Assembly (NCBI GenBank): GCA_934476025.1
Contig: CAKSNI010000021.1
Coordinates: 1 to 10,395 of the forward strand
Reading direction: 5' to 3'
DNA length: 10,395 bases
Source: an uncultured Eubacteriales bacterium
GTDB lineage: Bacteria > Bacillota > Clostridia > Oscillospirales > Acutalibacteraceae
Shown one piece after another: positions 5,985 through 10,395 of this stretch. A program made the position numbers and the translations under genes. Below the pieces are notes generated by a model, which saw only the letters and a list, made by a program, of their open reading frames with translations, was not told where the DNA came from and searched no databases. How positions within the stretch are numbered: position 1 is the stretch's first letter; every line of letters starts with the position of its first letter.

Positions 5985-6287
5985 ATGGTTCATCATATCA
6001 TTCTTTGGAAACTGAAAGACGGATATACTCCGGAAGAACAGGAAACCATTCGTTTGGGCATCCGCCAAAATCTGACCGCCCTGGTCGGGAAAATCGACGG
6101 GTTACTTTCCCTTTCGGTTCTTCTCCCGGGGCTGAGTTCCTCCACAGCCGATGTGATGCTGGATTCCACCTTCCGGGACGCCGAAGCCCTGAAGGCCTAT
6201 TCTGTCCATCCGGACCATGTTCGGGCTGCCGACACCTTTGTCCGCCCCTTTACTTCCGGTCGTTTGTCTTTGGATTATGAGGACTGA
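5985..6287 (+). CDS. Dabb-family (stress-responsive alpha/beta barrel) small protein
   Basis: A 100-residue cytoplasmic protein matching the Dabb domain, a dimeric ferredoxin-like alpha+beta barrel. Typical features are the MVHHIILWKLKDGYTPEE start, a central helix, a strand LSLSVLLPG near 41-49, DVMLDSTFRDAEALKAYSVHPDH (about 56-78, the most characteristic part) and a C-terminal VRPF-x-S-G-R strand. Family members include plant stress proteins and small polyketide-cyclase-like enzymes, but most bacterial copies have no known reaction and I cannot assign one. AAAGGAG lies 6 nt before the ATG. Only 12 nt separate it from the deacetylase stop, so the two are co-transcribed, and a strong terminator follows. 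Confidence 0.9.
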   Translation: MVHHIILWKLKDGYTPEEQETIRLGIRQNLTALVGKIDGLLSLSVLLPGLSSSTADVMLDSTFRDAEALKAYSVHPDHVRAADTFVRPFTSGRLSLDYED

Positions 6288-6311
6288 ACGCTTCTTATTC
6301 GGATTTCATTT

Positions 6312-6350
6312 ACCGGTCTGCCAATTTCCCGGCAGGCCGGTTTTGTTTTT
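6312..6350 (+). terminator. Intrinsic terminator after the Dabb gene
   Basis: ACCGGTCTGCC (6312-6322) pairs with GGCAGGCCGGT (6331-6341), an 11-bp stem with one G-U pair and an 8-nt loop, followed at once by TTTTGTTTTT. It begins 24 nt after the Dabb stop codon. The T-run ends next to the -35 of the following promoter. Confidence 0.92.
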
Positions 6351-6351
6351 C

Positions 6352-6380
6352 TTGCAATCCAATCGTCGTTGCTGTATAAT
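6352..6380 (+). promoter_or_regulatory. Predicted sigma-A promoter of the aminotransferase gene
   Basis: TTGCAA at 6352-6357, a 17-nt spacer, then a perfect TATAAT at 6375-6380 directly preceded by TG. Transcription would start near 6387, leaving a leader of about 26 nt that holds AGGAGG at 6399-6404, 8 nt before the ATG at 6413. Confidence 0.85.
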
Positions 6381-6412
6381 AAAAAGGATTTCACAGACAG
6401 GAGGAAACGGTT

Positions 6413-7705
6413 ATGGAAAAGAAAAGTTATCTTTCGATGACCGAAAGCGAACAGCAACAGGAATTTTCGGCCATTCAGAAAGAATACCAGCATTTGACCA
6501 CTTTGGGGCTTGGGCTGGATATGTCCCGCGGGAAGCCGGGGCTGGAACAGATGGATTTAAGCCGTCGGATTTTTGATCTGGTCGGCAATCCGCTCGGATT
6601 TAAAAACAAAGACGGCATTGACTGCCGTAATTACGGAGGGCTGGACGGCCTGAGTGAACTCAAAGAACTGTTTGCCGGCATTTTGGGGCTCGCGCCGCAG
6701 CAGATCATTGTGGGAGGAAACTCATCCCTCAACATGATGTTTGATACCATTTCTCAGGCGATGACCCACGGCTTTGGGTCCACCCCCTGGTTGAAGCAGG
6801 GAGAGATTTCCTTCCTTTGCCCTTCGCCGGGGTATGACCGCCACTTTGCCATCACCGAATATTTCGGAATACGCATGATCCCGATTGCCATGCGGGAGGA
6901 CGGTCCGGATATGGATGCCGTGGAAAAAGCCGTTCAGGATCCCTCGGTCAAAGGAATGTGGTGTGTTCCGAAGTATTCCAATCCGCTGGGCATTACCTAC
7001 AGCGATGCCGTTGTGCGCCGCATTGCTCACCTGAAACCGGCTGCCCGGGACTTCCGGGTGATGTGGGACAACGCCTACGCCATCCACGATCTGTATGACG
7101 AAGGCGACACTCTGCTGAATATTTATGACGAGTGTGTCAAAGCCGGAAATCCGGATCTGGTCATCCAGTTCACCTCCACCTCCAAAATCACCTTCCCCGG
7201 GGCCGGAGTCGCTGCCGAAGCCGGCAGTCCCAACAATGTGGAAATGCTCAAAGGCCGGATGAAATACCAGACCATCGGGCCGGATAAGCTCAATCAGCTG
7301 CGTCACGCCCGGATGTTCCACGATGTCGCGGAACTCAAGGCTCACATGAAACTGCACGCCGCCCTTTTGCGCCCGAAATTCGAAAGCGTGCTCGACGAGT
7401 TTGACCGTCAGCTGGAGGGGCTTGAAATTGCCCGTTGGACCAAACCGAACGGCGGATATTTCATCAGTCTGGATGTGATGGAAGGCTGTGCCAAACGGGT
7501 GGAAGAGCTCTGCGGCGGCGCCGGGGTGATCCTCACCAAAGTCGGGGCAACCTATCCTTACGGAAAAGATCCGCATAACAGCAATATCCGGATTGCTCCC
7601 TCCTATCCTTCGGCCGAAGATATGCAGATGGCCTCCCGCGTACTCTGCACGGCAGTCCGCTATGCGGCTTTGGAAAAACTGCTTTCCGAAAAGCCGGCGG
7701 AATAA
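6413..7705 (+). CDS. PLP-dependent aminotransferase (aspartate/alanine type, PF12897-like)
   Basis: A 430-residue fold-type I PLP enzyme. The N-terminal LGLGLDMSRGKPGLEQMDLS (31-50) and RNYGGLDGLSELKELFA are characteristic of the PF12897 (Aminotran_MocR-named) group, which includes a Corynebacterium aspartate aminotransferase type distinct from the classic AspC/AspB lines. PLP-site residues are visible: SNPLG at 189-193, DNAY at 219-222 (D219 to the pyridine nitrogen), the Schiff-base lysine K258 in TSTSKITFPGAG, and a C-terminal Arg in NSNIRIAPSYP for the substrate carboxylate. The likely reaction is transfer between aspartate (or alanine) and 2-oxoglutarate; the donor cannot be fixed from sequence alone. 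It has no DNA-binding domain despite the Pfam name. It appears monocistronic: its own promoter, a terminator before it, and a new promoter before secD. Confidence 0.93.
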   Translation: MEKKSYLSMTESEQQQEFSAIQKEYQHLTTLGLGLDMSRGKPGLEQMDLSRRIFDLVGNPLGFKNKDGIDCRNYGGLDGLSELKELFAGILGLAPQQIIVGGNSSLNMMFDTISQAMTHGFGSTPWLKQGEISFLCPSPGYDRHFAITEYFGIRMIPIAMREDGPDMDAVEKAVQDPSVKGMWCVPKYSNPLGITYSDAVVRRIAHLKPAARDFRVMWDNAYAIHDLYDEGDTLLNIYDECVKAGNPDLVIQFTSTSKITFPGAGVAAEAGSPNNVEMLKGRMKYQTIGPDKLNQLRHARMFHDVAELKAHMKLHAALLRPKFESVLDEFDRQLEGLEIARWTKPNGGYFISLDVMEGCAKRVEELCGGAGVILTKVGATYPYGKDPHNSNIRIAPSYPSAEDMQMASRVLCTAVRYAALEKLLSEKPAE

Positions 7706-7736
7706 CTTGCATTTTGTCAAAAAACAGAAATAGAGA

Positions 7737-7765
7737 TTGACTTTTTTTAGCTCAAATTGTATAAT
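7737..7765 (+). promoter_or_regulatory. Predicted sigma-A promoter of secDF
   Basis: TTGACT at 7737-7742, a 17-nt spacer, then TATAAT at 7760-7765 directly preceded by TG. This is the closest match to the sigma-A consensus in the window. Transcription would start near 7772, about 65 nt before the secD ATG. Confidence 0.88.
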
Positions 7766-7774
7766 ATATGGGTT

Positions 7775-7810
7775 AGCGGATCCGCTCCGGGCTCTCCCGG
7801 CCGATCCGGT
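7775..7810 (+). promoter_or_regulatory. Strongly structured 5' leader of secDF
   Basis: AGCGGATC (7775-7782) can pair with GATCCGGT (7803-7810) with one mismatch, enclosing a perfect hairpin CCGGG-CTCT-CCCGG at 7787-7800. Alternatively 7775-7786 (AGCGGATCCGCT) is a perfect 12-bp palindrome. The two folds are mutually exclusive, and both lie within the first 40 nt of the predicted transcript. No U-run follows, so it is not a terminator. Confidence 0.5.
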
Positions 7811-7836
7811 CAATCTGTTAATTGGAGGATTCGTTC

Positions 7837-9213
7837 ATGAAGAACAAAAAGCAAAGCAAAATCACTTTCTTTGTGATTTTTGCCCTGATTCTTGCTCTGA
7901 CCTATACGGCATTCTTCGGCGTGCAGAACTATTATGGCGACGTTAAAAAAGTCTACATAAAAGGGGCATCCGATATCCGTTGGGGCATCGATATTCAGGG
8001 TGGTGTCGAAGCCGTCTTTTCTCCGGACATTTCGGATGTGGAAATCACATCGGAAAATATGGACGCGGCTCAAAACATCATTGAAACCCGTATGGTAAAC
8101 CAGAATATTACCGATTACGAAATCTACGCCGACAAGGAAAACCATCAGATTATTGTCCGTTTTCCCTGGGCGGAAGACGATACCGATTTTGATCCGGCTG
8201 CCGCAGTGGCCGAATTGGGCGAAACGGCTGTGCTTTCCTTCTGTGAAGGCTCAACCTATGACGCTTCCAAGGTAATCTTTACCGGGGAACATGTCACGAA
8301 AGCCCAGGCTGCCTACACGGTGGAACAGGGCTACTATGTTTCCCTGGAACTGGACAGCACCGCTGCTTCCCTGTTCTCCGACGCAACGGCCAAGTTGTTT
8401 TCCAGCAAAGGTCAGATTGCCATTTGTATGGACGGTCAGGTGATCAGCGCACCGACGGTCAACAACCATATTACCAATGGTCAGGCCATTATCACCGGCA
8501 TGGAAAATGCCAAGGCGGCCGAAGATCTGGCCAACAAAATCAATGCCGGTTCCCTGCCCTTCTCGCTTTCAGTGGATGAAAGCAAACTTTCGATAGTTTC
8601 GGCAACGCTCGGTTCCAACGCGCTCAATGTCATGTTGATTGCCGGTTCCGTTGCTTTTGGGCTGGTATGCCTGCTGATGATTTTGCGGTACCGTTTAAAC
8701 GGCGTTATTGCTTCTATCGCGCTCCTCGGTCAGTTGGCCGGAACGATCGCCTGCATCTCCGGTTATTTCCCGAACGGGCACAGCTTCACCCTTACGGTTC
8801 CCGGGATTGCCGGTATCATTCTTTCCATCGGTGTCGGGGTTGACTGCAACGTTATCGCATCGGAGCGCATCCGTGATGAATTCAAAAAAGGCAAAACCAT
8901 CGACGGAGCGATTGCCAGCGGCTATAAAAACTCCATGAGCGCCATCATCGACGGGAACATCACCATCATAATTGTTTCGGTGGTTCTGATGGGCGCTTTC
9001 GGAACCAACGGCCTTTTGATCAACAAATTCTTTAACCTGATTTTCGGGGCTTCAATTGCCGGCTCGATTTATTCCTTCGGTTACACCCTGCTCGTCGGCG
9101 TCATCTTCAACCTGATCATGGGAGTTCTTTGCTCGAAGTGGATGCTGAAGAGTATTTCTCAGCTGAAGTTCTTACGCAAATCCCGGCTGTACGGAGGTAA
9201 GATAAATGGCTAA
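7837..9213 (+). CDS. secD: Protein translocase subunit SecD
   Basis: SecD pairs with SecF in the membrane and uses the proton gradient to pull exported proteins through SecYEG. The protein is 458 residues, short for SecD but in keeping with clostridial forms. Residues about 8-28 are TM1, then the periplasmic-side P1 head with DIRWGIDIQGGVEAVFSPD (the D-x-x-GG signature) to about residue 250, then five TM segments. GVGVDCNVIASERIRDEF carries the TM4 Asp (D336) needed for proton coupling; the usual D-A-N-V is D-C-N-V here. The part after GTNG holds extra residues (LLINKFFNLIFGASIAGSIYS) before the last TM. The ATG at 7837 has GGAGGA 7 nt upstream; the in-frame TTG at 7822 overlaps that site and is rejected. 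secF overlaps by 8 nt. No yajC precedes it. Confidence 0.95.
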   Translation: MKNKKQSKITFFVIFALILALTYTAFFGVQNYYGDVKKVYIKGASDIRWGIDIQGGVEAVFSPDISDVEITSENMDAAQNIIETRMVNQNITDYEIYADKENHQIIVRFPWAEDDTDFDPAAAVAELGETAVLSFCEGSTYDASKVIFTGEHVTKAQAAYTVEQGYYVSLELDSTAASLFSDATAKLFSSKGQIAICMDGQVISAPTVNNHITNGQAIITGMENAKAAEDLANKINAGSLPFSLSVDESKLSIVSATLGSNALNVMLIAGSVAFGLVCLLMILRYRLNGVIASIALLGQLAGTIACISGYFPNGHSFTLTVPGIAGIILSIGVGVDCNVIASERIRDEFKKGKTIDGAIASGYKNSMSAIIDGNITIIIVSVVLMGAFGTNGLLINKFFNLIFGASIAGSIYSFGYTLLVGVIFNLIMGVLCSKWMLKSISQLKFLRKSRLYGGKING

Positions 9214-10162
9214 GAAACCGATTGACTTCAACAAACTTTTCAAAAAAGTGGCAATTGTATACGGTGCCATCTTCCTGGTCGGCATCATCCTCACCTGCAT
9301 TTTCGGTGCCAAACTGGATATCAACTTCCGCGGCGGTACGGTTATTTCCTACAGCTATACCACCAACGAAGAAATTGCCGACATCGATCCGCAGAATGTA
9401 AAAGATCTGGCTTCCGAAGTTTTTTCCACCGATTCCACCGTTACCAAAGGGGCAGCGATTTCCGCCGATTCCTACACCTTAACCGTTTCACTGGTTAAAA
9501 ATGAAGGAATCACCACCGAAGCGCTGGAAAACTTCACCAAATCTCTCACCGAGAAATATCCCGACAATTCCGTCGAACTCTACAGTTCCACCTCTGTCAG
9601 CCCGACGCTGGCCGGTGCTTTCTTCCTGAAGAGTCTGGTTGCCGTTCTGGTTACCAGTATTCTGGTGGTCATTTACATTGGCTTCCGGTTCCGGAAAATC
9701 GGCGGAATCACCGCAGCGCTCACAGCCCTGGTCGCCCTGGTTTTGGATGTGTTGGTTTCCTTCTTTGTCTGTGTCATTTTCCGTCTGCAGATTGACTCCA
9801 ACTACATCGCCGTTGTTCTGACCCTCCTCGGGTATTCCCTCAACGACACCATCGTTGTGTACGACCGCGTCCGGGAAAACAAAAAAATGCTCCCCGAGCT
9901 CTCCCTGGCCGAAAATGTCAACCTGAGCCTGAACAAATGCATGACGCGGAACATCGTCACTTCCGTTACCACGGTTATGGCTGTTCTCACCATCGTTGTG
10001 GTCGCTGAATTCTGCGGTCTTTCTTCTCTGCGTACCTTTGCCATCCCGATGGCCTTCGGGTTGGTTTCCGGCTGTTGTTCTTCCCTCTTCATTGCTGCTC
10101 CGCTGTGGGTAGTCTGGAGAAAGAAACTCGATGCCAAAAAAGGTGCCAAAGTTCAAGCATAA
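9206..10162 (+). CDS. secF: Protein translocase subunit SecF
   Basis: SecF is the partner of SecD in the accessory Sec complex. It is 318 residues, normal length. TM1 lies at about 15-34, then the family signature DINFRGGT (38-45) begins the small outer domain, and five TM segments follow from about 145. YSLNDTIVVYDRVREN at about 210-225 is the conserved TM4 segment, with D214 and R222, the counterpart of the proton-relay Asp in SecD. The C-terminus is short and basic (WRKKLDAKKGAKVQ). The ATG at 9206 lies inside the end of secD (8-nt overlap) with GGAGGT 7 nt upstream, so the two subunits are translationally linked. A terminator follows 14 nt after the stop. Confidence 0.97.
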   Translation: MAKKPIDFNKLFKKVAIVYGAIFLVGIILTCIFGAKLDINFRGGTVISYSYTTNEEIADIDPQNVKDLASEVFSTDSTVTKGAAISADSYTLTVSLVKNEGITTEALENFTKSLTEKYPDNSVELYSSTSVSPTLAGAFFLKSLVAVLVTSILVVIYIGFRFRKIGGITAALTALVALVLDVLVSFFVCVIFRLQIDSNYIAVVLTLLGYSLNDTIVVYDRVRENKKMLPELSLAENVNLSLNKCMTRNIVTSVTTVMAVLTIVVVAEFCGLSSLRTFAIPMAFGLVSGCCSSLFIAAPLWVVWRKKLDAKKGAKVQA

Positions 10163-10176
10163 CGGCCCGCTCTATT

Positions 10177-10216
10177 GGCGTTTCGTGCTTTCCCGGTGCG
10201 GAACGCCTTTTCTTTT
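10177..10216 (+). terminator. Intrinsic terminator after secF
   Basis: GGCGTTTCGT (10177-10186) pairs with GCGGAACGCC (10198-10207), a 10-bp stem with two G-U pairs and an 11-nt loop, followed at once by TTTTCTTTT. It should end the secDF transcript. Confidence 0.85.
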
Positions 10217-10251
10217 CCTGACTGATCACAACGAAAGAACGGAGGATTTTT

Positions 10252-10395
10252 ATGATTCGCATTGCCACGATCGGAACCAGCAACATCACCTCTCACCTGG
10301 CCGGAGCGCTGATGCTTTGCCCCGAACAGTTTGAATACAAAGCGGCCTATTCCCGTAGCCGGGAACGCGGCCTGGCCTTTGCCGCCCCCTTCGGC
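10252..10395 (+). CDS. Gfo/Idh/MocA-type oxidoreductase, N-terminal part (truncated by window end)
   Basis: Forty-eight codons are visible before the window ends. MIRIATIGTSNITSHLAGALM is the first strand, glycine-rich turn and helix of an NAD(P)-binding Rossmann fold; the turn is GTSNI instead of the textbook GxGxxG, a variant common in Gfo/Idh/MocA proteins of Clostridia. FEYKAAYSRSRERGLAFAAPFG follows the family layout, in which a second strand ends in SRS and a helix leads to a short A-x-x-F/Y-G. These enzymes oxidise or reduce sugars, inositols or related compounds; the substrate cannot be told from this fragment. GGAGGA lies 5-6 nt before the ATG. It starts only 35 nt after the secF terminator, and no promoter is visible between them. 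Confidence 0.85.
   Translation, partial: MIRIATIGTSNITSHLAGALMLCPEQFEYKAAYSRSRERGLAFAAPFG

Noticed and set aside
7768..7776. Leader peptide (ATG at 7768) as a translational sensor upstream of secD
   Set aside because: It would be two codons long before TAG, has no ribosome site and begins before the expected transcription start.
6722..7813. Long minus-strand open frame (363 codons) opposite the aminotransferase gene
   Set aside because: It is a shadow of the aminotransferase reading frame: no family motifs, no ribosome site, and the plus strand has complete PLP-site residues.
1..10395. CRISPR arrays, insertion sequences, tRNA or rRNA genes, prophage parts
   Set aside because: I saw no regularly spaced repeats, transposase motifs, cloverleaf candidates or rRNA-like segments; genes are evenly packed with no abrupt change in base use.

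Overview
This window looks like ordinary chromosomal DNA of a low-to-mid GC member of the Bacillota, class Clostridia, most plausibly an Oscillospirales/Ruminococcaceae-type organism. The reasons are the tsaE-tsaB-rpiB-upp gene order, sigma-A-type promoters, strong GGAGG ribosome binding sites, a short separate SecD followed by SecF, and a membrane-anchored polysaccharide deacetylase with Ig-like repeats. The family-level placement is an inference; no rRNA or other phylogenetic marker is present.

Layout. Positions 3-53 may hold the last codons of a plus-strand gene. Positions 69-1943 are a compact minus-strand unit transcribed leftward: a LysR-type regulator, a YfcE-like metallophosphoesterase and a small cupin protein, with 26 and 28 nt gaps. 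A 261-nt divergent region (1944-2204) carries promoters for both directions. Rightward from there runs tsaE-tsaB-rpiB-upp (2205-4461), with 4-nt start/stop overlaps at both tsaE/tsaB and tsaB/rpiB, ending at a large palindromic hairpin. Next are a membrane-anchored peptidoglycan/polysaccharide deacetylase and a Dabb-family small protein (4734-6287) with their own promoter and a clear terminator, then a monocistronic PLP aminotransferase of the PF12897 type (6413-7705), then secD-secF (7837-10162), overlapping by 8 nt and closed by a terminator. The window ends inside a Gfo/Idh/MocA-type oxidoreductase gene.

How the genes fit together. TsaE and TsaB are two of the partners needed with TsaD for t6A37 tRNA modification; tsaD is not in the window. 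RpiB supplies ribose 5-phosphate, the precursor of the PRPP that Upp uses to make UMP from uracil, so rpiB and upp form a metabolic pair. SecD and SecF form the accessory complex that assists SecYEG export. The deacetylase is predicted to act on cell-wall glycan outside the membrane.

I found no mobile element, CRISPR array, tRNA, rRNA or clearly novel multi-gene system. The observations most worth a second look are regulatory: tsaE appears to begin at an AUC codon, three unrelated plus-strand promoters share the -35 sequence TTGCAA with exactly 17 nt spacing, and the secDF and lysR transcripts have strongly structured 5' leaders.
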